Shown here piece after piece: positions 36,177 through 44,544 of a stretch of 64,000 bases of DNA. The stretch covers positions 3,663,001 to 3,727,000 of the forward strand of contig CP050293.1 of assembly GCA_014189435.1 (NCBI GenBank), given 5' to 3'. Within the stretch, counting starts at the first letter, position 1; the number at the start of each line of letters is the position of its first letter. The position numbers and the translations under genes are program-made. This DNA is from Mesorhizobium loti (GTDB lineage: Bacteria; Pseudomonadota; Alphaproteobacteria; Rhizobiales; Rhizobiaceae). A model generated the notes under the pieces. The model ran no database searches. It worked only from the letters and a program-made list of their open reading frames with translations, and had not been told where the DNA came from.

Positions 36177-36481
36177 AGCGGTTCGTCGCCTGGTCACGAG
36201 AAGCGCTGGACGATCTAAAGCAGCAAGTTGCCTTTATCGCTCAGGACAATCCTGCAGCCGCCCGACGCCTCGCGGATCGTATTCGTGAAATGGGCCGAGG
36301 CCTTGGTGATATGGCGACGGGCCGGCCAGGCCGAGTAACAGGCACCTATGAGAAGCTCATCGACCGCCTGCCCTACATCATTGCCTATGAGTTGCGCCCG
36401 ATCGCTGGCCGTCAGAGCGTCGTTATCCTGCGCGTCATTCACACGTCGCGGGACTGGCCCTCGGAGGAATGGCCGAGCTAA
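36173..36481 (+). CDS. parE: ParE/RelE-superfamily toxin
   Basis: A 102-residue toxin with the ParE pattern: WSREALDDLKQQVAFIAQDN, then AARRLADRIREM, GRPGRVTGTYE, RLPYIIAYEL and VVILRVIHTSRDWP. ParE proteins poison DNA gyrase, though related RelE toxins cut mRNA. The start is GTG, overlapping parD by four bases. Its TAA stop is inside CTAA at 36478-36481, which also contains the ccmH stop on the other strand. Confidence 0.92.
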   Translation: MKRFVAWSREALDDLKQQVAFIAQDNPAAARRLADRIREMGRGLGDMATGRPGRVTGTYEKLIDRLPYIIAYELRPIAGRQSVVILRVIHTSRDWPSEEWPS

Positions 36482-36942
36482 TTGCCTAGTATCTTGTCCA
36501 GCGCCGCCTGTTCCTCAGTGGTCAGCGCATTGGTTGCCGTCGAGCGGCGCGACCGCGCGGTCAGCACGATGAAAACGCCGCCCACCAGCAACAGCAGGAC
36601 AGGTGTGCCCCACAGCAACGCATTGCGCAGGTCGAAACGCGGCTTCAGCAACACGAACTCGCCATAACGCGACACGACGTAATCCATCACCTGCTGGTCG
36701 GTATCGCCGGCGACGAGGCGCTGGCGCACAAGGATGCGCAGGTCACGGGCAAGGTCGGCGTCGGATTCGTCGATCGACTGGTTCTGGCAGACCATGCAGC
36801 GCAAGCCTTCCGACAGCGCCCGCGCCCTCGTCTCGAGCGTCGGATCGGCCAGCACCTCGTCAGGCTTCACCGCCAGGGCCGTGCCGGCAAAGAACAGCGC
36901 CAGCAGCAGGACAATCGAGGTCAGCGAAAGCCGTGCATTCAT
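36478..36942 (-). CDS. ccmH: Cytochrome c maturation protein CcmH (CycL)
   Basis: A 154-residue membrane-anchored periplasmic thiol-redox protein that prepares apocytochrome c for haem attachment. A signal peptide (LTSIVLLLALFFAGTALA) is followed by the redox motif LRCMVCQNQSI (CxxC) and a C-terminal membrane helix (GTPVLLLLVGGVFIVLT). Its start overlaps the ccmF stop as ATGA. It is the last gene of ccmIEFH, and its stop overlaps that of parE. Confidence 0.95.
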   Translation of the reverse strand: MNARLSLTSIVLLLALFFAGTALAVKPDEVLADPTLETRARALSEGLRCMVCQNQSIDESDADLARDLRILVRQRLVAGDTDQQVMDYVVSRYGEFVLLKPRFDLRNALLWGTPVLLLLVGGVFIVLTARSRRSTATNALTTEEQAALDKILGN

Positions 36943-38930
36943 GGCAGGCCCGCGGACGTCACCGCGCTCGCCTGCTTGCGCCGCCGCGACGGCGCGCCGA
37001 CGCGCAGCCGCCGGTCCATCAGCGACATCGCCGCGCCCGCCATCATCATCAGGCCGCCGCCCCAGATCAACGTCACCAGCGGCTTCCACCACAGACGCAC
37101 GACGACGGAACCGTCCTTGCCCTCATCGCCGAGCGAGATGTAGAGCTGCGAGAAGCCGATCGTCCTGATGCCGGATTCCGTCGTCGTCATCTGCCGCACC
37201 GGATAAAACCGCTTGGCGGAGCTGATCTCGCCGACAGGACTGCCGCTGACGCCGATCAATTCGAAGCGGCCGCGGTCCTCGGCGTAGTTCGGTCCCTGGG
37301 CCGGATAGAGCCCGACGAAGCGCAGCGTATGGCCGGACAGTTCGACGGTCTCGCCGGCATGCATCGACAGTATCTTTTCGGTGCCGAAGCAAAGCGTCCC
37401 GACGATGCCGAGCGTGGTCAAGCCAAGGCCAAGGTGGGCGAAGGCGGTGCCGAAGACCGAGCGCGGCAGACCGAGCAAGCGCCTGACCATGATCGCCGCT
37501 GCGACATTGCCGACCCCTGATTTGACGGCGAGGTCGGTGAGCGCGCCGAGGATCAGCCAGACGGCAAGGCCGACGCCCAGGGCCGCGAACACCGAGGCGC
37601 CGTCGATGAACAAAACGGTGACCAGCGTCGCCAGCAGGGCTGCGGCGAAAGCCACCATCAGGCGCTGCGCGACAGCGAAGGCATCGCCGCGCTTCCAGGC
37701 CAGCAGCGGCCCGAACGGAACCACCAGCAGCAACGGCACCATCAGCGGTCCGAAGGTGAGGTTGAAGAACGGCGCGCCGACCGAGATCTTGTCGGCTGAA
37801 AAGGCTTCGACGGCCAGCGGATAGAGCGTGCCGACGAGCACGGTCGCGGTCGCCGTGGTCAGGAACAGATTGTTGAGGACGAGCGCGCCCTCGCGCGAAA
37901 TCGGATGGAACAGGCCGCCGGCCGTCAGCCGGGAGGCGCGCAGTGCAAACAGCGCCAGCGAGCCGCCGATGAACAGCGTCAGGATGCACAGGATGAAGAC
38001 GCCGCGCGTCGGATCGGTGGCGAAGGCATGCACGGAGGTCAAGACGCCCGAGCGCACCAGGAAAGTGCCGAGCAACGATAGCGAAAAGGTGAGGATGGCG
38101 AGCAGCAGCGTCCAGATCTTCAGCGCCGAGCGCTTTTCCATGACGATGGCCGAATGGAGCAGCGCGGTGCCCGCCAGCCACGGCATGAAGGAGGCGTTCT
38201 CGACCGGATCCCAGAACCAGAAGCCGCCCCAGCCGAGCTCGTAGTAAGCCCAGTACGATCCCATGGCGATGCCGCCGGTCAGGAACATCCAGGCGACCAG
38301 CGTCCACGGCCGCACCCAGCGCGCCCAGGACGCGTCGATGCGACCTTCGATGAGGGCCGCAACCGAGAAGGAAAAGCAGATCGAGAAGCCGACATAACCG
38401 AGATAGAGAAACGGCGGGTGGATGGCGAGGCCGAGATCCTGCAGGATCGGGTTGAGATCGCGGCCTTCGATGGGCGCCGGATTGAGCCGGACGAACGGAT
38501 TGGACGTCGCCAGAATGAACAGGAAGAACGCGGCGCCGATCGCGCCCTGCACGGCAAGTACATTGGCGCGCAGCGTCGCCGGCAGGTTGGAGCCGAAAGC
38601 GGCGACTAGCGCGCCGAAGAAGGTCAGGATCAGCACCCAGAGCAGCATCGAGCCTTCGTGATTGCCCCAGGTTCCGGTGATCTTGTAGATCAGCGGCTGC
38701 AGCGAATGCGAGTTCTCCCAGACGCTCGCCACCGAGAAATCGGAGCTTGCATAGGCGCTCGCAAGTGCCGCGAAGGACAGCGCCGTCAAGGCAAAGCCGG
38801 TCACCGCGACCGGACCGCCGACGGCCATCAGACGCTGGTTGTTCAGGCATGCGCCAAACAGCGGCACGAGCGTCTGCACCAGCGAAAGCGCAAACGCCAG
38901 GACCAGGGCGAAATGTCCGGTTTCAACCAT
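36939..38930 (-). CDS. ccmF: Cytochrome c haem lyase subunit CcmF (CycK)
   Basis: A 663-residue polytopic membrane protein of the haem-handling family. The tryptophan-rich WWD-type domain is visible as ELGWGGFWFWDPVENASF, and conserved histidines lie in WGNHEGSM and nearby loops. With CcmH and CcmI it attaches haem, delivered by CcmE, to apocytochrome c. About 15 membrane helices are expected. It starts 23 bases after ccmE and overlaps ccmH. Confidence 0.95.
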   Translation of the reverse strand: MVETGHFALVLAFALSLVQTLVPLFGACLNNQRLMAVGGPVAVTGFALTALSFAALASAYASSDFSVASVWENSHSLQPLIYKITGTWGNHEGSMLLWVLILTFFGALVAAFGSNLPATLRANVLAVQGAIGAAFFLFILATSNPFVRLNPAPIEGRDLNPILQDLGLAIHPPFLYLGYVGFSICFSFSVAALIEGRIDASWARWVRPWTLVAWMFLTGGIAMGSYWAYYELGWGGFWFWDPVENASFMPWLAGTALLHSAIVMEKRSALKIWTLLLAILTFSLSLLGTFLVRSGVLTSVHAFATDPTRGVFILCILTLFIGGSLALFALRASRLTAGGLFHPISREGALVLNNLFLTTATATVLVGTLYPLAVEAFSADKISVGAPFFNLTFGPLMVPLLLVVPFGPLLAWKRGDAFAVAQRLMVAFAAALLATLVTVLFIDGASVFAALGVGLAVWLILGALTDLAVKSGVGNVAAAIMVRRLLGLPRSVFGTAFAHLGLGLTTLGIVGTLCFGTEKILSMHAGETVELSGHTLRFVGLYPAQGPNYAEDRGRFELIGVSGSPVGEISSAKRFYPVRQMTTTESGIRTIGFSQLYISLGDEGKDGSVVVRLWWKPLVTLIWGGGLMMMAGAAMSLMDRRLRVGAPSRRRKQASAVTSAGLP

Positions 38931-38953
38931 GGACTATTGCTCTCCTGCCGGAG

Positions 38954-39397
38954 CTATTCACTCTTGCTCTCCTGCCAGACGCCCTTGGCCTTGAGGCCAT
39001 CGGCCACTTCCTTGGGCATGTAGCGCTCATCATGCTTGGCCAGCACGCTGTCGGCAACAAACACGCCGTCCGGGCCGAAGGTGCCTTCGGTGATGACGCC
39101 CTGCTCTTCGCGGAAAAGGTCGGGCAGGATGCCTGTATAGGTCACCTTGACCGATTTGTGTGTGTCGGTGACCGAAAAGCCGACCGTCGCCCCCTGCCCG
39201 CGCTGGATGGTGCCTTTTTCGACCAGCCCGCCCAGCCTGATGCGCTGGCCAGGCTGGACGCTTGCCGTGGTCAGGTCGGCCGGCATGTAGAAATAGGACG
39301 CCTTCTGGCCAAGCGCATAGAAGGTCAGCCCGGTGGCCGCGCCCAGGAAAGCCAGCCCGCCGGCGATGACCGACAATCGTTTCTGTTTGCGCGTCAT
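38954..39397 (-). CDS. ccmE: Haem chaperone CcmE (CycJ)
   Basis: A 147-residue protein with one N-terminal membrane anchor ([20 protein letters not shown]) and a periplasmic OB-fold domain. The covalent haem-binding histidine is H122 in [10 protein letters not shown], with Y126 as the expected axial ligand. It carries haem to CcmF. It lies 8 bases after ccmI. Confidence 0.95.
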   Translation of the reverse strand: MTRKQKRLSVIAGGLAFLGAATGLTFYALGQKASYFYMPADLTTASVQPGQRIRLGGLVEKGTIQRGQGATVGFSVTDTHKSVKVTYTGILPDLFREEQGVITEGTFGPDGVFVADSVLAKHDERYMPKEVADGLKAKGVWQESKSE

Positions 39398-39405
39398 GTC
39401 TGCCT

Positions 39406-40545
39406 CTACTCCGTCGCCGTCAGGCCAAGCGAGGCGGCAAAGGCGGTGAATTTTTTCGCCTCGTCACTGTCGGCTCCAAAGACGGCAATGGCGCGACCGA
39501 GCGCTCCACGCGCCTGATCGGCCTTGCCCAGCACGACATAGGAACGAACAAGCCGCATCCATCCTTCCGCGTCACGCGGATTTTGTCGCAGTTTGTCGTC
39601 GAGGCCAGCGACCATGGTGTTGATCATGGCTTCCCGATCCTGCGGCGACATCGAGGACGCGGCGTCGATATCGCCGGCATCGGGCCCGTTGGTGGCGCCG
39701 CCGGAAGCGACTTCGGGGCTGCCGGACTTGGCCAGCGCCTGCTCGACCGCGCCGCGCCATGGCGATTCCGGCGGCAGCTTGCCCAGCATCGCCTGCCAGG
39801 CCGCGGCCGCTTCCTTGGTTCGGCCCTCCTGCGCCAGCGCCATGGCCAGATAGAAACTGGCCTTCGCATTGGCCGGATCGAGCTTCAAGGCCGCCTCGAA
39901 GGCATCCTGGGCGTCGGCCGAGACAATGCCGCCTGCCGCGCCGGCGATCGCCTCGCCGAGACCGGCCTGGCGAACGGCGTTGTCGCCATCGAGGCGAATG
40001 GCGTTGCGATAGGCGGCGGCCGCGTCGGAAAAGCGCTGCATGCGCAGATAGACCGGTGCGAGCACATCCCAGCCCCTGCCGTCGGCAGGATTGGCGGCCA
40101 GATGGGCTTCGGCCCGTGCCACCAGTTCGTCGACCGAACTGTCGGCCGGATTCTTGGCCAACCGCTCGCTGAGCGGTTGCGACGGCAGGTCAGGCGAACC
40201 GAGCTTGACATAGAGGCCCCAGCTGACCACCGGGACAGCCAGCACGGCTACGGTTGCCACCAGCCTTGCCGCGACCGACGCTCGCCCAACAGATCCGCCG
40301 CCGGCCGTACCCGCATTGTCAAGGCGAAGGATGCGGCGAGCGATCTCGGCGCGAGCCTCGGCGGCTTCCGCCGGCTGGATCAAGCCACGCGAGGCGTCGC
40401 GGTCAAGCTCGGACAACTGGTCGCGATAGACTTCGAGATCGTGATCGCCGCTTGACGACGCGCCCTTCGAGCTGGCGGCCAGCGGCAGCAGCACTGCCAG
40501 GCTTGCGCCCAGCGTGAGAATTGCGGCTATGACCCAGAACAGCAT
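39406..40545 (-). CDS. ccmI: Cytochrome c biogenesis protein CcmI (CycH)
   Basis: A 379-residue apocytochrome c chaperone. Two N-terminal membrane helices ([20 protein letters not shown] and [19 protein letters not shown]) surround a leucine-rich cytoplasmic loop. The C-terminal periplasmic part has TPR repeats ([40 protein letters not shown]). ATG 40545 starts directly at the first helix and is preferred to 40590. It is the first gene of the ccm operon. Confidence 0.93.
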   Translation of the reverse strand: MLFWVIAAILTLGASLAVLLPLAASSKGASSSGDHDLEVYRDQLSELDRDASRGLIQPAEAAEARAEIARRILRLDNAGTAGGGSVGRASVAARLVATVAVLAVPVVSWGLYVKLGSPDLPSQPLSERLAKNPADSSVDELVARAEAHLAANPADGRGWDVLAPVYLRMQRFSDAAAAYRNAIRLDGDNAVRQAGLGEAIAGAAGGIVSADAQDAFEAALKLDPANAKASFYLAMALAQEGRTKEAAAAWQAMLGKLPPESPWRGAVEQALAKSGSPEVASGGATNGPDAGDIDAASSMSPQDREAMINTMVAGLDDKLRQNPRDAEGWMRLVRSYVVLGKADQARGALGRAIAVFGADSDEAKKFTAFAASLGLTATE

Positions 40546-40672
40546 GGTTCTTCCAATAAAGGCAGAGCCCTGCCCTGCCAACAGATGCATCCTGCGACGC
40601 TTTGACGGCAGGCGCGCCGCATGTCCTTGATCGACATCAACCGGCCGGATACCAACCCGATCTGGTCGATCG

Positions 40673-41111
40673 TCAGGTCAGCGGCGTCCAGCTGCCGTCG
40701 GCGTTGCGGCAAGCGGTTCCACGCGCCGTGACCCCGGCCCCGCCGGTGAACACCGTCTGCGTGTACTGGCGGCAGTCCTGCGAACCGACGCGATAGGGCT
40801 GTGCCGGAACCACCTCGCCATAGCGCGACGCCTGGGCGCCCTTCCACGTCACCTTCTGGCCGCTGGTCGTATATTCGAGCGCCTTGTATTCAGCCTCGAG
40901 CGCACTGCGCTTCTCGGTCTCGCTGAGGCCGGCGCCGATCGACCCACTGATGAGGCCGCCGCCCATCGCCGAAATGATCGTCGTGGTCACCTTGCCGCTG
41001 GAAGGAGGCGTCGAGGCCGGTGTCACTGCTACGGTGGGGGGCCTTGCCGCTCAAGGTGGTGCAGCCGGAAACGGCTAGCAATGCGGAAACAAGAGCGACG
41101 CGAATCTTCAT
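40673..41111 (-). pseudogene. Surface-antigen-like lipoprotein (RT0821/Lpp0805 type), single frameshift
   Basis: The first frame gives a lipoprotein signal, MKIRVALVSALLAVSGC, with lipobox VSGC and then TTLSGKAP. The second frame continues with VAVTPASTPPSSGKVTTTII, a glycine-zipper-like GGGLISGSIGAGL, and a C-terminal GVTARGTACRNADGSW typical of 17-kDa-antigen-like surface lipoproteins. The frames meet at the six-G run 41036-41041; removing one base joins them into a protein of about 145 residues. As written, the product is truncated after the signal. Error or real loss cannot be told apart here. Confidence 0.8.
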
Positions 41112-41275
41112 GCCAACAACCGGTTTTCTTGAGTTGGAGCCTGCCATGGATGCGCCGGGGGCCGCGTCATCGGAGAAGTCAGCGTGGCCATAGTATTGAT
41201 ATTTGTCGGAAATTTGGCCGCTGCCGGCCACTACGGGACCAATCGACATGCCGCCAACAATATCCCCCGTAAGCA

Positions 41276-42709
41276 TCACTGAAGGCTCCGCAATCGCACC
41301 ACCGCCTTCAATCCGCCCATGCCGGACCGTTCGAGCGCCAGGACGCCTCCATACTCGTTGACGAGGTCGGCGACAATGGCCAGCCCCAGACCTGTTCCGG
41401 GCTTCGTCTCGTCCAGACGCCGTCCGCGCTTCAGCACCTCGCGCGCCTTGTCCTCGGGAATGCCCGGGCCGTCATCCTCGATGCTGATCTCGAACAGGCT
41501 GGCCGGATCGTCCTTGCCGGTCAAAGGCACGACCGAGACCAACACCGAACTCTTTGCCCATTTCATCGCGTTTTCGAGAAGATTGCCCAGCAATTCCTCA
41601 AGGTCCTCGCGCTCGCCGGCGAAGACGATCTCGGCCGCCGGCAGCGACAGCGACAGGTTTGTCCGCGGATTGAGCTTCTGCAGAACCCGCACCATGCGCT
41701 GCACCAGCGGCGTCACCGGCGTGCGGTACACGACGCTGTCGCGTTGTGCCGCGACACGGGCGCGCTGCAGATAGTGCTCGACCTGCTTCTGCATGGAGGC
41801 CGCCTGCTCAGCGATCAGCTGTCCCTTGGCGCCGCCAAGCGCCCGGCCTTCGTTAAGCAGCACCGCCAGCGGCGTCTTCAGCGAATGGGCGAGATTGCCG
41901 ACCTGGGTTCGCGACCGCTCGACGATGCGCCTGTTGTTTTCGATCAACGCGTTGGTTTCGTTGGCCAACGGTTCGATCTCGGCCGGGAACTGGCCGTCGA
42001 GCCGCTGCGCGGTGCCCTCACGCACCATGGCCAGCGCGTTCCTGACCCGGCGCAGCGGCTGCAGGCCGAGCAGGATGGCGATCGCGTTGATGGCGATCAT
42101 GCCGACGCCGAACAGGCTGAGATAGGTCAGCAGGCGGCGCTGGAAGGTGGCGATTTCCTGCTCGAGTTCGCTCTGATTGCCCATGACGCGGAAACGCGCG
42201 GCGCGGTTCTTGGCGTCGAGAACGAATTCGCTCTCGAACACTTCGAGTCGTTCGCCGTCGATGCCTTCGGCCGCGTAGCTGCGCTGGAAGCTGGCGTTGA
42301 ACGGCACCTCGGCAACGCTCGGCGATGGGATCGTCGTGGTCATCGATGACGAGTGGAGATCGCCATGGACGCCTTCCGAGGCGGGCTCGACCGACCAGTA
42401 CCAGCCCGAATTCGGCTCCGAGAAGCGGAGGTCGCCGAGGTCTGGCGCGCCGGTGAGCGCACCGCTGTCGGAGATACCGATGGAGCCGATCAGATTGAAC
42501 AGATGCGCCGAAAGCAGGCTGTCAAAGCCGCGCTCGCTGGCCTGGCGGTAGAGGGTGGTGATCAGGGTGAAGATGACAACGAGCGTCACGATCGCCCAGA
42601 CCGTGGAAAAGGCGATGACGCGGAACGTCAGCGAACGCGGCCACAAACGCAGCGAAAGCGGCGTCCTTGCGGTTGGTTTGAGCGGTTCCGAGTTACGCCT
42701 CCGGCTCAC
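41276..42709 (-). CDS. feuQ: Sensor histidine kinase, FeuQ-like (PhoQ-type)
   Basis: A 477-residue kinase with two membrane helices (FSTVWAIVTLVVIFTLITTLY and LTYLSLFGVGMIAINAIAILL) around a periplasmic domain of about 150 residues. The H-box is NLAHSLKTPLAVLLNE, the N-box NLLENAMKWA, and the G-boxes DDGPGIPEDKA and GTGLGLAIVADL. The NLAHSLKTPL form is seen in PhoQ/FeuQ kinases. It overlaps its regulator by 17 bases. In Sinorhizobium, FeuPQ controls cyclic glucan export and symbiosis; the same role here is inferred. Confidence 0.85.
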   Translation of the reverse strand: MSRRRNSEPLKPTARTPLSLRLWPRSLTFRVIAFSTVWAIVTLVVIFTLITTLYRQASERGFDSLLSAHLFNLIGSIGISDSGALTGAPDLGDLRFSEPNSGWYWSVEPASEGVHGDLHSSSMTTTIPSPSVAEVPFNASFQRSYAAEGIDGERLEVFESEFVLDAKNRAARFRVMGNQSELEQEIATFQRRLLTYLSLFGVGMIAINAIAILLGLQPLRRVRNALAMVREGTAQRLDGQFPAEIEPLANETNALIENNRRIVERSRTQVGNLAHSLKTPLAVLLNEGRALGGAKGQLIAEQAASMQKQVEHYLQRARVAAQRDSVVYRTPVTPLVQRMVRVLQKLNPRTNLSLSLPAAEIVFAGEREDLEELLGNLLENAMKWAKSSVLVSVVPLTGKDDPASLFEISIEDDGPGIPEDKAREVLKRGRRLDETKPGTGLGLAIVADLVNEYGGVLALERSGMGGLKAVVRLRSLQ

Positions 42710-43358
42710 GCATGCGGTAGCCCATGCCGCGCACGGTTTCGATCATGTCGATGCCCATCTTCTTGCGCAGCCGTCCGACAAAGACCTCGATGGTGTTGGA
42801 ATCACGGTCGAAATCCTGGTCATAAAGATGCTCGACCAGTTCGGTCCGCGAGACGACCTCGCCCATATGGTGCATCAGATAGGCAAGCAGGCGGAATTCG
42901 TGCGACGTCAGTTTCAGCGGCACGCCGTCGACATCGGCCTTCGACGCCTTGGTGTCGAGGCGCAGCGGCCCGCAGGTCAATTCGGACGACGCATGGCCGG
43001 CAGCGCGCCGGATCAAGGCCCGTAGCCTCGCCAGCACCTCCTCGATGTGGAACGGCTTGGTGACATAATCATCGGCGCCGGCGTCGATGCCGGAAACCTT
43101 GTCGCTCCAGCGGTCGCGCGCCGTCAGGATCAGCACCGGCATCTTGCGGCCGCCGCGCCGCCAGCGCTCGACCACGCTGATGCCGTCCATCTGCGGCAGG
43201 CCAATGTCGAGCACGACGGCGTCGTAGGGCTCGGTGTCGCCGAGGAAATGGCCTTCCTCGCCGTCGAAGGCGCGGTCGACGACATAGCCGGCATCGACCA
43301 GCGCATCCGATATCTGCCGATTGAGATCCTTGTCATCTTCGACGACGAGTACGCGCAT
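42693..43358 (-). CDS. feuP: OmpR/PhoP-family response regulator, FeuP-like
   Basis: A 221-residue regulator with a receiver domain (MRVLVVEDDKDLNRQI; phospho-acceptor D51 in VVLDIGLPQMDG; VTKPFHIEE) and a winged-helix DNA-binding domain (SHEFRLLAYLMHHMGEVVSR, NTIEVFVGRLRKKMG). It resembles PhoP/FeuP regulators. Its gene overlaps feuQ by 17 bases and follows a small secreted protein gene by 107 bases. Confidence 0.87.
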   Translation of the reverse strand: MRVLVVEDDKDLNRQISDALVDAGYVVDRAFDGEEGHFLGDTEPYDAVVLDIGLPQMDGISVVERWRRGGRKMPVLILTARDRWSDKVSGIDAGADDYVTKPFHIEEVLARLRALIRRAAGHASSELTCGPLRLDTKASKADVDGVPLKLTSHEFRLLAYLMHHMGEVVSRTELVEHLYDQDFDRDSNTIEVFVGRLRKKMGIDMIETVRGMGYRMREPEA

Positions 43359-43387
43359 GCGGAGTTCGATACCTGTTGAAGAGCTTG

Positions 43388-43471
43388 GTCAGATTGAAGA
43401 CTGGGTCAGATATAGGCCGATTCCGGCGGCCTGGGAAACGGAGGTCTGTAAGACGGAAGATTGGGTCAGTT
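43388..43471. repeat. Imperfect direct repeats between feuN-like and feuP
   Basis: GGTCAGATTGAAGACTGGGTCAG is echoed about 60 bases later by GGTCTGTAAGACGGAAGATTGGGTCAG. The second copy ends in the stop region of the small secreted protein gene. It may be a duplicated binding site or a chance local duplication. Confidence 0.45.
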
Positions 43472-43765
43472 CAGCGGAACGACGATTTCAGAACGGCGCG
43501 GACGTTGTCCGTCCTTGCCCGGGACGAGCACGACGATGACGCAGACCGGCTGGCCGCCGCGCGTCGATTGCGAGGCCTTGGCCAGCGTTCCGCCATTCTG
43601 TTCGGCCACCTGCTGACCGATCGCGTAGCAATCGGACGCCGCCAAAACGATCGGGCTGGCCTGGTCGGGCGCGATGACCGGCACTGCCATCGCCTGCGAC
43701 GCAAACAGCCCGGCAGCACAGAGCGCCAGTGTCGCGGTTCGGAAGTGGGAGCGAAGCGTTTTCAT
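43466..43765 (-). CDS. Small secreted protein upstream of feuPQ, FeuN candidate
   Basis: A 99-residue protein with a signal peptide (ATLALCAAGLFASQAMA before VPVIAPD). The mature domain is small and has two cysteines (ASDCYAIG and GGQPVCVIVVLVPG) that could form a disulphide. In Sinorhizobium meliloti a small periplasmic protein, FeuN, is encoded next to feuPQ and inhibits FeuQ; the size, export signal and position match that role. I have not confirmed sequence similarity, so the name is not assigned. A PhoP-box-like repeat lies upstream. Confidence 0.75.
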   Translation of the reverse strand: MKTLRSHFRTATLALCAAGLFASQAMAVPVIAPDQASPIVLAASDCYAIGQQVAEQNGGTLAKASQSTRGGQPVCVIVVLVPGKDGQRPRRSEIVVPLN

Positions 43766-43790
43766 GGTCGGCTTTGTAACGCATCGGTGC

Positions 43791-43814
43791 TGAACGTGAA
43801 ATGAACGGTGAACG
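43791..43814 (-). promoter_or_regulatory. CGTTCA direct repeats, candidate FeuP box
   Basis: On the minus strand CGTTCA occurs three times, and two copies are separated by exactly 5 bases (43807-43802 and 43796-43791), the helical-turn spacing of PhoP/OmpR boxes. The nearest copy is 25 bases before the small secreted protein ATG. Binding by FeuP is inference. Confidence 0.5.
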
Positions 43815-43938
43815 CCGTTGAAAACATCCTCGCCACACCCCTGCAATGCAAGACAACCGATCGGGGATTTCGCCGCCCAACCAGGCAAAATCCAGGAAAC
43901 GACAGTCTAGCCCCCGTTTCGACCATATTGAAAGCGCA

Positions 43939-44346
43939 TCAGGCATTTTCCTGCGTTATCGCGCGAAAGCGCAGCAGCCCATGATGGACGAGCAGATCCT
44001 CGTCATGGCGGGCCTCGGCGAACTCCAGCACGAGGCGTGTCTGTCCGCGCGAACCGATGACCAGCACCGCGTCGGCGAGGCGCGCCTTTATGCTGTCCAT
44101 AATCGCATGCGTCTCGGCGTCGCCATGGGCCTTCGACCAGACATGCAGCGTGACCAGCTGATCGGCGTCGTTCTGGACGCCAGTGTCCCAGTCGAACGCA
44201 CTGGTCTGGCCGCAGGTCACGTTGGGAAAGGCGGCATTGTCGGCTGGCTGCTCGAGCAATCCGGCGCCACCGAGCAGCGCCGACAGCGATGCGTCGCTTC
44301 TCAATCTCTGGAACAATGCCTGCTGCAAATCGCCGGACGCGGTCAT
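43939..44346 (-). CDS. DUF3168-family protein (phage/GTA tail-associated type)
   Basis: A 135-residue protein: LQQALFQRLRSDASLSALLG, FPNVTCGQTSAFDWDTGVQN, then HVWSKAHGDAETHAIMDSIK and a C-terminal beta-rich RLVLEFAEARHDEDLLVHHG. This pattern matches DUF3168, found in tail-completion proteins of phages and gene transfer agents. GGGGAAA precedes the ATG. No other phage or GTA gene is nearby, so it stands alone here. It is either a displaced or domesticated tail gene. Confidence 0.75.
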   Translation of the reverse strand: MTASGDLQQALFQRLRSDASLSALLGGAGLLEQPADNAAFPNVTCGQTSAFDWDTGVQNDADQLVTLHVWSKAHGDAETHAIMDSIKARLADAVLVIGSRGQTRLVLEFAEARHDEDLLVHHGLLRFRAITQENA

Positions 44347-44544
44347 TGGTCGTTTCCCCTCGTCTGTCAGGCCTTGAGCAGGCCTTTTGCGCTACCGGCA
44401 ATTCGCGCGCAACGTAGCCGCACCGTCAATCCTGCACCAGATCACACGGGTCGTCTCATCTGGATCATGAACGCCAGTGATTTCGAAAATACCACCCTGC
44501 TATGAACAGATTGCCAAGCCCGCCACCCTTGCAGACCGATCTGA

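Noticed and set aside
36173..41111. Phase-variable homopolymer switches
   Set aside because: The runs involved are only 4-6 bases, short for slipped-strand switching; assembly error is the simpler reading, although mixed reads would reopen the question.
43939..44346. A gene-transfer-agent cluster around the DUF3168 gene
   Set aside because: No capsid, portal, terminase or other tail gene is present on either side.
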